Source: Cordilura impudica
Lineage: Eukaryota > Arthropoda > Insecta > Diptera > Scathophagidae
Length of the DNA: 64,000 nt
Assembly: GCA_963682025.1 (NCBI GenBank)
Contig: OY821521.1
Span: forward strand, 50,750,307-50,814,306
Reading direction: 5' to 3'
Of the stretch, positions 1 through 10,971 are shown in pieces. Position 1 is the first letter of the stretch. Every line of letters begins with the position of its first letter. The notes below the pieces were generated by a model. That model had not been told where the DNA came from and did not search any database. It was given only the letters and a program-made list of their open reading frames with translations. The position numbers and the translations under genes are program-made.

Positions 1-95
1 TGTGTTCAGGTGGATCTTGTTGTAAAATAAAAAAATCTTTATTCTTCTAAATTAATTTCATTGTCTTTGATTCAATACTCTTATGCCAACGTTTT

Positions 96-290
96 TATAC
101 CCTCCACACTACCACTGTGCAGAGGGTATATATAGGTTTGTCATTCCGTTTGTATCACATCGAAATAAATTCCTGGCACCACAAAACCATAGATATTCTT
201 GATCCTTATAACAAGGAAAGTTGATTTAGCAATAACCGTCTGTCCGTCTGCCTGTGGAAAAAATCACGATCACACCCCCAATAACTAAGG
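96..290 (+). repeat. TATACCC-type interspersed repeat, 5' part
   Basis: A hairpin-like start (TATACCCTC ... GAGGGTATA) is followed by TTTGTCATTCCGTTTGT and a CCGTCTGTCCGTCTG run. This layout matches a short repeat I associate with Drosophila and muscoid genomes. It is related in style, not closely in sequence, to the longer TATACCC copies elsewhere in this window. No coding capacity is visible. Confidence 0.6.
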
Positions 291-399
291 TGGACTCTTC
301 TTTTTAGCATAAAATCGTTTATTTACGTGTCCCATTAGCCTAAAGAAGTATTGCCACAAATATGAGAGCAAAAATATAATCCCTAAAATAAGTACCGTT

Positions 400-610
400 T
401 ATTTAAAAAAAGTGTCTTTCCTTAAAAAGTACCTTTTCTCCAAAAGAAAATTTTTTTAAATACCCGTTTTTAAAAAATTATCCGTTTTTAAAGAGTATCT
501 TGTTTTGAAAAATTTGAAAAAAGTATTTTTTTTACAAAAGTACCCTTGTTTAGAAAAAGTACCCATTTTTAGAAAAAGTACCCATTGTAATAAAAAGCAC
601 CATAAATGTA
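400..610. repeat. Degenerate AAAAAGTACCC tandem tract
   Basis: The motif AAAAAGTACCC with a short T-rich spacer recurs with decay across this stretch, clearest at 545-590. The open frame on the minus strand here is low-complexity and has no support as a gene. Confidence 0.6.
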
Positions 611-819
611 AATAGATACAATTACAATTTTGTTTGTTTAAAGGGAGTAAGGGTATAAGCAACTTGCTTATTCATTTACTCTAACCGATAAACCATTCGT
701 TCGCATGCACAAAAAAAAACAATAAGAAAAAAGAAGTAAACAAAAATATATGTCTACGCATTGCTAGCACATACATATGTATGCACATTGGGGTGACAAT
801 GAAAAATCAACTTTGGATT

Positions 820-1150
820 TTTGATGATAAATGTGAAGATTCTTTTGCCACTTGGTCTAAAACTTACTTGCTGAAAATTTGAGCCAAATCGGATAACTCT
901 ATCCCGTGCACCTTTGAGGTCAAAGTTCAAATTTTGGGAAATATAGTGTATTCGCCTATATTGGAGCTAAAAAAATAGCTTTTCGATATGAATTATACCC
1001 AAATCCAATGGGATTAATGTGCCACATAGTGTTGAACTTGCATGCTGAAAATATTAGCCGAATCGGGTAACTCTATGCCGTGCACCTTTGAGGTCAAAGT
1101 TCAAATTTTGGGAAATTCTGTATATTTAACTATAATTGATCTAAAAATAT
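820..1150. repeat. Two tandem copies of a 174-bp unit
   Basis: The block GTGCACCTTTGAGGTCAAAG followed by TTCAAATTTTGGGAAAT occurs at 906 and again at 1080, inside longer similar segments (GCTGAAAAT...AATCGG...AACTCTAT...CCGTGCACC). The copies have diverged. A second pair, CCCTTTTTTGCTAC / CCCTTTTTAGCTAC followed by GGGTCAAAACTAC, lies at 1240 and 1362. These may be subterminal repeats of the element carrying the gene at 1918, which is inference from position only. Confidence 0.7.
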
Positions 1151-1399
1151 CGTTTTTTTAAGTATATTCATTTAAATTGTTCAGAAACTGGATGTTTTAG
1201 ATATTTTTAAAAGTATTCTGAAATATTATGAGTAAATTTAACCCTTTTTTGCTACGGGGGTCAAAACTACACATTTGCTTAAATTAGCTTTAAATACAAC
1301 ATATAAAAAAGGTGATATACTAACCCTGAAAAACGAAAAATATTTTTAATAGAAATATTAACCCTTTTTAGCTACTAGGGTCAAAACTACTCATTTGAA

Positions 1400-1880
1400 A
1401 TATTTTGTTTTCATTACGAAATAAAAATATATATGAACCGCCCTGTATGTAACCTGTTAGTGCAGACCTCAACCCCTGTAAAACATGATTTTTATCAGTT
1501 GGTGTAGATACAAACCGATAATATTTAAATTTAACGGATTTAAAACAAAAAAGTCAAGGCATATTAGATCTATTTATTTTTTTTTTTTTACAAGAAATTA
1601 CAAATAATTGCAAAGCTTTATTATTTTAATCAGTTTGACGCGTTAAACGCTCGAGTTAACAGTGCAAAGTGGTATTTTGTCAAAAAAATAGTTTTAAACA
1701 ATGCCTTTATTAAGAGATGAAATTTATCTCATCGGTTTTGAAAAAAGTCAATTAACTGGGAGTAAACTTCCATCACTGGGAGTAAACTTCCATCAATAGG
1801 GGATTGTCTCAGAGTTATATTTTATAATTTAAGAACTGTGAAATTAAAAATTAAAGACAGTGTACGACTGGTGGTAAAGG
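1400..1880. other. Non-coding stretch upstream of the repeat gene
   Basis: AT-rich with no open frame. The only visible structure is a 20-bp direct duplication (CTGGGAGTAAACTTCCATCA) at about 1758-1797. It may hold the 5' region of the element coding at 1918. I see no convincing promoter. Confidence 0.4.
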
Positions 1881-1917
1881 AGTGTTTTACTTTTTGGGAA
1901 AAAGTTGGATTCCTACT

Positions 1918-3670
1918 ATGTCAATTCAAAATGCAGAGAAGAAATTAACTCGCTTGTACGAGGAGTGGAGGGAAATGAATAGACGGAAAAGCAGAACATC
2001 CGAAATTTATAAGAAAAAGAGAGAAGCATGGAAAGATGCACTCGATGATTTGTTTGACATCGCACATCCCGATGCACTTAAGTTAATTAAAATCGAGGAG
2101 GATAAATTGTTTTTGTTGAAACAGAGAGAAAAAGGACGAGAAGGTTGCATGGTGGGAGTTGATGCAAAATTAAAGAAAACTGAAGAAAGACGTGAAACCC
2201 GGAAGCAGCGGAAAGAAACTAAAAGAAAAATGTATCAAGAGGCTCCTTCAACATCAAAAGGTAATTTTTATAGTAATTAACTATTTTTTATAAATCTGTG
2301 AAACTTTTACAAACCCAGCAAAGCCTTCTATTACCCTGCAATGGGTTTAATATACTAAAATCATTATTTCCACCTAAAATATTTAAAACATTGTTGATTT
2401 TTTTTTATAATCATATAAAAAAAATTATAGGATTTACTACATATGTAACAAGTTCAGATGAGTCAGAAAACGGTGAATCTACGGAAGCTAATGATCATAT
2501 AATAGACCCAATGACCGCGAGTTGTCCTGATACTTTGAATAGTTCACAAAAACAAAATACTTTAAACACAAAAAGGGCATCTAAAGAAATTGTAACGCCC
2601 AGATTTGCTGCAGTTTTAGATAAATTAAAATTAAGCTCTAGAGATACTGTTCACATGCTTATTGCAGTTTTGGTTGCAGTTGGATTAAACTCATCAGAGT
2701 ATGTTATTAACAGCACGTCTATTCATCAGCAAAGGGATGCATTCAGAAAAGAAAATAGTACTCGAATCGGGTTAAAACTTCAATCCAATACTCAGCTACT
2801 AACGATACACTGGGATACAAAACTGTTATCTGGCATATCAGGAAAAAACGAAGACCGACTGTCAATAATTGCAACCGCTCCCGATTTTGAACAAATAATT
2901 AATATTCCCGATATACCGGCTGGAACTGGCGTTGAAATAGCATCTGCAGTATATGATTCATTAGAAGAGTATCAAGTTTTGGATAGAACCGAGGCATTTG
3001 TCTTTGAAACAACCGCCTCAAACACTGGCAAATTTAAATGGGCCTGCAATATATTAGAAAAAAAAAATACGTAGAGACATTTTGTTCCTAGGATGCAGAC
3101 ACCATGTGTTTTAAATAATTTTAGCAGCTGGTTTTAATGAAACAAAAATTTGTTCTTCGACTGGCCCAGAAGTCAGCTTATTTAAAAAAAATCAAAAAAC
3201 AATGGTCGAACGTAAAAAAGGATGAGTATATGACGGGATTAGCAATACCTCGAATAAAAGAAATAGTAGGTGATGATTGCGCTAAAATTTTAGATTTTGC
3301 AAATATAAAAGTTAAAGAGGACTTTCCACGATATGACTACAAAGAGTTCCTGGAATTGATTATCATATTTCTGGGTGGAAGTCCTCCTAGTGGCATAAAA
3401 TTTTTTAAACCCGGTGCTCTTCATTTAGCTAGATGAATGGCTAAGGGAATATATTGCCTTAAGATATTGATGTTACGCAATCAATTCCCAGAAATCACAG
3501 AATTGCAAATAAATGGTCTAGTTGAAGTTGCAGGTTTTGTTATAAAGTGCTATGCATTTTTCTGGTTCAATTCAGATAAAGCGGAGCAAGCTCCCTTATA
3601 TTTGTTTTCAGCAAATATATATGAATTTAACTTTTTACCAAACAAACTATCTACTGCTTTTGGTTACTGA
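1918..3670 (+). pseudogene. Decayed two-exon gene of an arthropod repeat-encoded family (transposase-like)
   Basis: I recognise the sequence as one of the abundant arthropod repeat-encoded protein families but cannot give it a formal name. Exon 1 (ATG at 1918; the upstream alternative at 1882 is less family-like) encodes a charged helical N-terminus with LYEEWREMNRR, DDLFDIAHPDAL and QREKGREGCMVGVD. A GT-AG intron at 2261-2430 joins it in frame to GFTTYVTSSDESE. Exon 2 carries LLTIHWDTKLL, then VFETTASNTG, then CRHHVF followed by a stop where a Glu codon is expected. The order D...D/E...HHxxE resembles an RNase H-fold transposase core, which is inference. The copy is dead: a frame break or stop near 3071-3074, TAA at about 3113, a frameshift at about 3190, and TGA for TGG at 3434-3436. 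Coding similarity fades after about 3620, so the C-terminus is missing. Confidence 0.75.
2261..2430 (+). other. Predicted GT-AG intron (170 bp) in the repeat gene
   Basis: The donor AAAAG/GTAATT at 2261 and the acceptor TTATAG/GAT ending at 2430 join two open frames in register. The split codon is G|GA, giving glycine. The protein reads ...APSTSK-GFTTYVTSSDESE... across the junction. The frame between them stops at 2278-2280. The intron is T-rich. Confidence 0.7.
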
Positions 3671-4524
3671 TAAGGGTTGGTGACTCTTCCCGAAACAGCT
3701 GTATAACCTGTCATGCAGAATATAGATCAATTTTTGAAACAAATGTGCCAATGTTTTTGCTTTATTTAAAGTAAAAACATTTGATCTTGAGCCTGAGTTA
3801 TTTCAAACTTAATCATTAAAATGATAAAGATCGAAAATTAGGTTTTTTTATTTTTATAAAAAAAAAACTTCTCACTATGTTAAAATTAAAAAAAAAAAAA
3901 TTATCCCAAATCGAAATACGTTTTTTTTTTTAATTTTTAATCTAAAAATTTAAATGGCTTTTTTCTACAACTTGGGTGGTGCTTTTTTGTGAAAAAATAT
4001 ACCCGATTTTTTAAAGCACATGGTGCTTTCCTTAGTTGAAGAGTTTGCAATACTGATAAAATATGTAATATTTTATGTTTCCTTACATTATGTTTATTTC
4101 CATACCCAACATTTTCACTAAGAATTCTCATTTGGTTCAGCACATAGCACATAATAATATATCATTAAAAATTTTTGTACCGGTGCATTGTGGTTGAAAT
4201 TTTGATTTCATTGGCCGAAAGTCAAGTTTTTTTTTTGCAACCGATTTTTAAAATTTTAACGCCAATATATCCAGATTAAGATAGCCAAAAAATTAGGTTA
4301 AACTATTGCTAATTGTGGGCGTGGCATGTTGTCAAACTCAACTGTTTTTTAATCTCAGAAAAAGATGATTCTATTTTGTTTTTATCAAAAATAAAAGGGT
4401 TACTTCTTCCAAGTTATCAACGATAATTACCTGCGGTCCACTTTACAAGATTGGTAGAATTGTAGTCTTTAGTTGTTGTAAATGGTCACAGCCCTACCGT
4501 TTATTATTAGGGGCGTTATGAAAT
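3671..4524. other. Non-coding stretch
   Basis: AT-rich, with several A or T runs around 3840-3930. It may include the 3' end of the preceding decayed element. I recognise no gene or repeat end in it. The minus-strand frame at 3937-4152 has no family resemblance. Confidence 0.4.
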
Positions 4525-4902
4525 CTATAATATTAATAGGCTAGGCTATTTCTTGTGACCGATGTTTTTTTCTACCGTTTTATCCCGATTTTTACCAAAC
4601 GCATATTATTTCAAAGCAATTTCTTTTGAGCCGTATTGCAGATTTACAGATTTTTAATTTTTTTCCTTTTTTTTGAGTAAATTGCATTTAAAGTTGCTAC
4701 TAACACATACATAAAATTATACAATGCTATGTGTGTGTTTATTAAATTTGTTAATGTGTTTGTAATAAAAATGAGTTAGTTTTTTGTGTTGATTTGTGAA
4801 TTCGCTATAATTGATTAGCATACCTTTGTAGGGTCTTTATTTAATGAAAAAATAAAATTTCCTAGAATTTGCACCCGAATTTCGAGGGCTGGAATCTGAT
4901 AG
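4525..4902 (+). mobile_element. Short non-autonomous Helitron, copy 1
   Basis: It starts TCTATAATATTAATAGG after an A and ends GGAATCTGATAG before a T. The expected Helitron terminus CTAG is mutated to ATAG. A palindromic segment (CGAATTTCGAG) lies just upstream of the end, as in Helitron 3' hairpins. At 378 bp it has no coding capacity. Six other copies are in this window. Confidence 0.8.
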
Positions 4903-5470
4903 TAGTAGTAAATATTTGTAATAATTTTTAGTTGAGTCCCCTCTAATTTTACTCGCACAAGACTTTATGCTTTTTTGAGGAACCCTACAATGAATACTTT
5001 TTTAAGCATCTCTGATTAAGGCTAAAAATAATATCGTCAAACTTGTTAATTGTTTCTTAAATGGAAAACACTGAAAACAATTTATTAACTTCTCAGAATT
5101 CTTTGTAACTTGTGTTTGTGTGTGTGTTTATGTCTTTTTTGTTCTTGGCCACTTTAACTTGTCAATTAGTTTATTTGTGTTTATAGATTTATTAAATAAT
5201 TTTAATTACATCATAACTCATCCGTATAAACAATTGATAACCGGTGCGATGATGTTTGGATGAATATAGTTTATTTTTACATTTTCTTAACCCATTTAAG
5301 ACCGCTGTTTGACCGCTTGATCAATTAAAAACAAAAACAGTTACAATCGATAAAGAGCATGAGTTTCGAGAAAGGGTCGTACTTCCAACTTACTTCCAAA
5401 AGTTTTTTGTTATTATTTTCTTAACCCATTTAAGATCACTACCCGCTACCTTCTAAATAAATTAAAAAAG
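4903..5470. other. Non-coding stretch with a small duplication
   Basis: AT-rich. The phrase TTTTCTTAACCCATTTAAGA occurs at about 5283 and 5416, a diverged tandem duplication of roughly 135 bp. Nothing coding is seen. Confidence 0.4.
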
Positions 5471-5690
5471 GATACCCTATATCAGGAGTTTCAAATAGTG
5501 GTCATAGGTCTAAATTTCCTTAGCCATAATTGGATATAGAAACACGCATTTACCAAATTTGAATGGCATCCTTAATACATTTGCGGCCTGTAGATTTGAA
5601 AAACTTCGTATTTGATGCTATATTTTTATGAAGACTAGCGCAAAATTTCGCTAGTCTGGTCACGATCATTGTGATGAATTTAACCGTAAA
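5471..5690 (-). repeat. TATACCC family remnant (minus strand)
   Basis: Degenerate match, on the minus strand, to the 3' half of the longer TATACCC elements: the phrases corresponding to TTTCTATATCCAAT, CAAATTTG and the GATATGAACTTTTTC region appear in reverse order. Neither end is preserved. Confidence 0.5.
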
Positions 5691-6106
5691 AAATTTATCT
5701 GTGTCTTCCTACACCTATAGATAATTTTTGTACCCTAAATTCTATTGTTAGCATATAAATAAATACATGGAAAACGCAAAGTTGGTTTTTCTTCTCTCTC
5801 CGCTCAATTTCGGTTAGAATGAGGCAAAAAAAAAATAAGATCTTTAAAAAACAGGTCATCGGTAGTGGAAAAATGACAGGCCAGTTGCACTTAAGACTCA
5901 CTTAATTTAAAGAACATATTGGGCATCCGCCCAATAAATTTTTTTTTTCAAATTTTGTTTTAGGCTTCTGAAAAAACATGAAAAGTCATATTAAGGTCAA
6001 AAATGGGAATGACTGAGTTATTCCTCATTCTATTTCAAAATTTCGCTCATGTCACAATCAGCTTTATCAGCTAATATACAAGTTATCAATCAACAAAGCC
6101 TTATTC

Positions 6107-6418
6107 TGTTCTTAGACCATTTTTTGAACTTATAAGTACAACTTGACGGATCACTACCGATGTCCAGTTTTCCTGCACTGATATGTGGTCAGTGTATAAT
6201 GAGTTTGACCTAGATCCAACTTTCATTATACTGATGGACTCAGAATCACTTTTTGAGTCGATTTTGCGATGTCTTTCCGTCCGTCTGTATGTCCATGTAA
6301 ACCTTGTAAGCAAACTATAGATCGCAAATATCGGCCACAGATTGAACGCTGTTGAAATTAGCGAAAATCATACCGACTTATATTGTCGTAAGATCCAGAT
6401 TATCATATATACATATAT
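6107..6418 (+). repeat. TATACCC family 5' part, left member of a direct repeat
   Basis: It reads ACCGATGTCCAGTTTT ... TGGTCAGTGTATAATGAG ... GACCTAGATCCAA ... TCCATGTAAACCTTGTAAGC ... TCGTAAGATCCAGATTATCA. Nearly the same order of sequence returns at 8105-8405, on the other side of the foldback element. It stops exactly where the foldback element begins. Confidence 0.7.
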
Positions 6419-8100
6419 CAGAGTTCAGAAAAAAACACACACTAAATAAAAAACTCATACATATACGTAAACAAACATAACTCAGACCAACAAACACATA
6501 TTTTTATTTTCATATCAATTATGTGTGTTTCTAAATTTTGTACGGTGCCCAAAATAATCATGACTGCGTTTTGTTTTAATATATCGTTATCTCCATGAAC
6601 ATTTTTCTATCACGTATTATTTGTTTCGAGCACACATAAACCACACAGATTCGAGTGTAGCTTTATTTTAAGTTCGTTTTCTTGCACGTGTACTACTTAA
6701 AAACCAGAACATGTCCTTCTAAAAATTAAAACATTATCAACTCGCGATCGGAAAAATCTGAAACACCCCTATAATAACGTCAACAATTGTTTCAACCAAA
6801 TTTATTAAAAAAAATCTAAAATAATTCATTAGCAGTTATAAAAAAATAAAAATATTAAAAAGATAATAAAAATAAAAAAATAATAAAAAAAAAAATAAAA
6901 AATAATAATAAAATAGAAAACAGAGAAATTTTATATGTTGCTTATGACTTAATTTTTTTTTCGATCGCGAGTGGATAATGTTTTAATTTTTAGATGTACG
7001 CCTTGAAGAAGATGTTCTGTTTTTTTTAGCACATAAACCACACAGATTCGAGTGTAGCTTTATTTTAAGTTCGTTTTCTTGCACGTGTACTACTAAAAAA
7101 GCAGAACATGTCCTTCTAAAAATTAAAACATTATCAACTCGCGATCGGAAAAATCTGAAACACCCCTATAATAACGACAACAATTGTTTCAACCAAATTT
7201 ATTTAAAAAAAATCTAAAATAATTCATTAGCAGTTATAAAAAAAATAAAAATATTAAAAAGATAATAATAAAAATAAAAAAAAAAAATAAAAAAAAAAAT
7301 AAAAAATAATAATAAAATAGAAAACAGAGAAATTTTATATGTTGCTTATGACTTAATTTTTTTTTCGATCGCGAGTGGATAATGTTTTAATTTTTAGATG
7401 TACGCCTTGAAGAAGATGTTCTGTTTTTTTTTTAGCACATAAACCACACAGATTCGAGTGTAGCTTTATTTTAAGTTCGTTTTCTTGCACGTGTACTACT
7501 AAAAAAGCAGAACATGTCCTTCTAAAAATTAAAACATTATCAACTCGCGATCGGAAAAATCTGAAACACCCCTATAATAACGACAACAATTGTTTCAACC
7601 AAATTTATTTAAAAAAAATCTAAAATAATTCATTAGCAGTTATAAAAAAAATAAAAATATTAAAAAGATAATAATAAAAATAAAAAAAAAAAAATAAAAA
7701 AAAAAATAAAAAATAATAATAAAATAGAAAACAGAGAAATTTTATATGTTGCTTATGACTTAATTTTTTTTTCGATCGCGAGTGGATAATGTTTTAATTT
7801 TTAGATGTACGCCTTGAAGAAGATGTTCTGTTTTTTTTTTTAGCAGTACACGTGCAAGAAAATGAACTTAAAATAAAACTACACTAGAATCTGTGTGGTT
7901 TATGTGTGTTCGAAACTAAAAATACGTGATAGAAAAATGTTCGTGTAGATAACGAAATATTAAAACGAAACACAGTCATGATTGTGCTGGGTACCGTACA
8001 AAATTTAGAAACACACACAATTGATATGAAAATAAAAATATGTGTTGGTTGCTTTAGAAGAGAAGATTGTGTGTTTCATGTGTGTATTTTCTGAACCTTG
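6419..8100. mobile_element. Foldback element, copy 1, hAT-like ends
   Basis: The left end is CAGAGTTCAGAAAAAAACAC and the right end is TTTTCTGAACCTTG, its imperfect inverse. The outer roughly 250 bp on each side are inverted repeats: ATTATGTGTGTTTCTAAATT and TTTGTACGGTGCC on the left return inverted on the right. The centre is three tandem units. There is no open reading frame, so movement would need a transposase supplied in trans. The CAGAG start is typical of hAT termini. The flanking 8-mers (ACATATAT and GTTTTTAT) are a poor target-site match for this copy, so the hAT call rests on copy 3. Confidence 0.75.
6633..7843. repeat. Three tandem ~400-bp units inside the foldback element
   Basis: Units at 6633-7029, 7030-7435 and 7436-7843 each begin CACATAAACCACACAGATTC and end near GAAGAAGATGTTCTGTTTTT. 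Each unit is itself a near-palindrome around an A-rich core: ATTATCAACTCGCGATCG near its start returns as CGATCGCGAGTGGATAAT near its end. Units 2 and 3 are almost identical and unit 1 differs slightly, which suggests recent stepwise duplication. Confidence 0.85.
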
Positions 8101-8104
8101 GTTT

Positions 8105-8172
8105 TTATAAATTTTTGAGCTTATAAGTTAAACTGGCCTAACCTTTTTCTACCAACGATGTCCAGTTTTTTT
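8105..8172 (+). repeat. Right flank repeat shared with the left flank of the foldback element
   Basis: TTTTTGAGCTTATAAGTTAAACT ... CGATGTCCAGTTTT (given in parts) repeats the sequence at 6107-6165. It continues directly into the TATACCC element at 8173, making a direct repeat of about 300 bp in total around the foldback insertion. Confidence 0.65.
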
Positions 8173-8808
8173 TATACCCTACGCTGCTATATGGTCAGGG
8201 TATAATGAGTTTGTGCTGATGTTGTAACTACAAAAAATATTTGACCTAGATCCAAATCCGTCCGTCCGTCTTTGTGTCCATGTACACCTTGTAAGCAAAC
8301 TATAGATCGCAAATATCGTCCACAGATTGAACGCTATTGAAATTGGTGAAAATCATAGCGACTTATATTGTCGTAAGATCCAGATTATCATATATATATA
8401 TGTATATCGATCAAATTCGTTATATGTACTCGTATGTGTACTATACGCTCTAATCAACAGTTCAAAAATAAACCTTGTAGGATAATTTTTCATTAAGTAC
8501 CGATCTTCACTTAAATCTTCCGAAAAACAAAAACATTGCATCGATTATTTTTTTGAAATTTAGTTTATACATATATGTTTTTGAGAAAAGTAAGTGACCA
8601 GATATGGTCATGATCGGCCCATTGTTTGACCTAGTCCCCATATAAAAATAATACCAGATATGAACTTTATCAGATCTACACGCCACAAATTAATAACAAT
8701 ACCATTATAAATTTTTTAATGCTTATTTTCTATATCCAGTGCCTCAGCAATGATAAAGCCAAGGCCCTCGCGAAACGCATGTTATAGGGTAACGTATAGT
8801 CTTACTTG
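8173..8808 (+). mobile_element. TATACCC element (Helentron-like, non-autonomous)
   Basis: It starts TATACCCTACG, includes GTCCGTCCGTCTTTGTGTCC, and ends ATAGGGTAACGTATAGTCTTACTTG. The 3' hairpin seen in the other copies is reduced here. It has no coding capacity; the minus-strand frame at 8353-8541 is chance. Confidence 0.65.
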
Positions 8809-9362
8809 TTGCACAAAACTTATTTCTTACACTCATTCTAACCGAAAATGAGTGTGCAGCGATTTCTGTAAATATTTTTTTGTATTATTGTATGCTCAAT
8901 TTTTATTTTTTACACTCATTCTATCGGAAAACGAGCGCGGAGCTAGGCATTTTTTTTTTTTTTTGAATTTGTGGGTGCTCTACATTAAAAAAAAAAATAA
9001 TAAACATTAAAGCTTAAGACAAAAAATATAATTCGAATGGATTTTAAGGGACACTGAGTACACCGCTCAATTCCTCAAAGAATTCTCTCTCAGAAACTTC
9101 AAACTCACGTCACGCCAATGGAAATATAAATCCCTATTTCCATTGACGTGACGTGAGGTAAAAACATCTGCCCTCTCTTGCTCATATTTTTCAATGTGGA
9201 TCTTTTATATAACTGAACAAGTACCGATATACTCAAATTTCAAAAGCGATCGCCTTGTGGCCGATGAAAACTTCTATTACTGTGTTCAAATAAAAAAGGT
9301 GACAAATTAAAGGTGAAAAATCTTTACCTTTTCTAACAAATCAATATTATCACTCTCAATGG
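8809..9362. other. Non-coding stretch with small hairpins
   Basis: Two diverged copies of ACACTCATTCTAACCGAAAA lie at about 8828 and 8911; the first can fold through ACACTCATT and AATGAGTGT. The 23-bp hairpin at 9104-9157 is listed separately. Otherwise it is AT-rich with a T run near 8951. Confidence 0.5.
9104..9157. other. 23-bp near-perfect hairpin
   Basis: The left stem 9104-9126 and right stem 9135-9157 pair with one mismatch around an 8-nt loop (TAAATCCC). The stem begins CTCACGTCACG. It lies at the end of the decayed mariner and could be the remnant of a small inverted-repeat element. A small structured RNA is possible but unsupported. Confidence 0.7.
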
Positions 9363-10250
9363 AATGCCCCTCCGATTTTTCCAGTTGTTAAAGAAGATTT
9401 TCGGAATGGTGTTCAACGCGCTTATCGATTCGGCTTTTATCTCCTCAATTGATCCAAAACGGTGTCCCTGGAATTCTCTTTTGAGTTTATTGAATAACCA
9501 GAAGCCAAAGGATGCTAAATTAGGTGAATACGTTAGTTGTGGAACGATATTAGTCGAATGTTGTATGAAATGTTCTCAAGGAACCAATGCACTGTGAGGC
9601 GGTGCATTATGGTGGTGAAAAAACCAAGAATTGTCTAACCATAATTCCGATCTCTTTTTGCGAAAAACCACGCAAGGCACATAATCCTTGTTATCAGTTT
9701 GGTCTTGCGGAAGGAATTCACCGCATCATGAAAATTGAAGAAAACTGTTAACATGACCTTGTTGTTTTAACGGCTTTGAGGCGTGAACTTTGCAGTCTTG
9801 TGTCACCTTCTGTACGATATTCGCTTGATTGATTTGTATTTTCGCGGACATAGTTCTAGATCCAAGTCTCATCGTCCATTACGAGGCGTTTTATTTCGTT
9901 TTGTTAATCAGAAACCATTGTTTCAGAGATATTAATGCGGCTATCTTTTTCAAAAAATTTTTATATATTTGGAACCAATCGAGGTTTTAAAATGGTATTG
10001 ACTGATCGTTTTGAAATGTATCAACAAGATCTCTAATTATAATTGGCGATTTTTCAACACCAAATCTTTTATATAATTTAAGGTTGTTTACTGGTCCAGG
10101 CCGTTCTTTATCTTTAACACTTTTTCTGCCCTCTTTGTACCACTTGTAAATATTTCCTAAATAATTATTTGCTCATATCGATATACCCGCAAAGTTTAAA
10201 ATGAAAAGTTTATGTTCCACTTGGACCCAATTTTTGTATTACACCCAAAG
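9363..10250 (-). pseudogene. Decayed mariner-family transposase
   Basis: Read on the minus strand, pieces of a mariner transposase appear in order but in shifting frames: an HTH-region segment WYKEGRKSVKDKERPGP near 10100-10150, VMDDETW (first catalytic Asp) near 9870, NAPPHSALV near 9600, and YSPNLASFGFWLFNKLKRE then GSIEEIKAESISALN at 9400-9530. The third catalytic Asp (SPD in the family) is Asn here. Several stops interrupt it, for example right after DDETWI. The plus-strand frame at 9364-9597 is only its antisense shadow. Terminal inverted repeats were not identified. Confidence 0.8.
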
Positions 10251-10739
10251 CTGATGTTGCGAAAACGTCCAAATGGGTTAATGTTTTGATTTAAAAATTG
10301 AAGTGATTTTATTGAAAAAGTGCCACTTTACATAAAAAGAACTTTTAAATTATGATAATAAGAGGTTTTTTCAGGTTTGTTGTTGCGTTTGTTACGTTCG
10401 TTTTTATTACGTTTATGAATGTTGTTGCTTTTTGTGTGTTTGTTGTTGGTGCGTTGTTAAGAATAACAAGTTTTCAACAACAGATATATTTTTTTTTTTT
10501 TTGAATCAGATTATTCACAATTTTTTGTTGTCGTTCTTGTTTTTTTGTTAAACCATACAAGTTGGATATAAAATATATTTTTGTATGTATGGTTTAATGT
10601 GGAGTAGTGTTAGTAGAATACTCGTATAACTAAAGCAGAAAATTTGCATAAATCCGGTTTGACTTAACAAATCAAGACAACGAAAAAAAACCACAAAAAA
10701 AAATCTAGAATAAACTTTAACACTAATGCGAAGTATGAC
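10251..10739. other. Non-coding stretch
   Basis: GT-rich then A-rich sequence. The stretch at 10375-10460 is rich in GTTGTTG-like triplets and there are T runs near 10490. No gene or repeat end is recognised. Confidence 0.4.
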
Positions 10740-10971
10740 TTAGATACTGAAACAATGTTTCAGAGTTGGTGGATTATTTTAAAAGCACCATTAATCACCA
10801 ACTAAGAAAATTCAATAATTGTCGTATAAAAAAAAATACCAGTGCTCCTGTGAGGCAGTAAGACCTTCCTAACATTCATTAAAAGAGTAAAGGACAATGC
10901 TAATTCTTCCATTTCAAATCTTATAAAGGATAAAATAATATACACTGATCCGACTGATAAAGCTAGACTTT
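10740..10971 (+). pseudogene. Non-LTR retrotransposon fragment, linker region (plus strand, part 1)
   Basis: On the plus strand the phrase SSISNLIKDKIIYTDPTDKA followed by RLF matches the endonuclease-RT linker of LINE ORF2 proteins (the pattern I..L..n..i.tDP..KA..F). It is broken upstream by stops. It stops at ACTTT (10967-10971), where a minus-strand relative begins; the plus-strand reading resumes at 12293. The two parts together make one old element split by an insertion. Confidence 0.65.
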
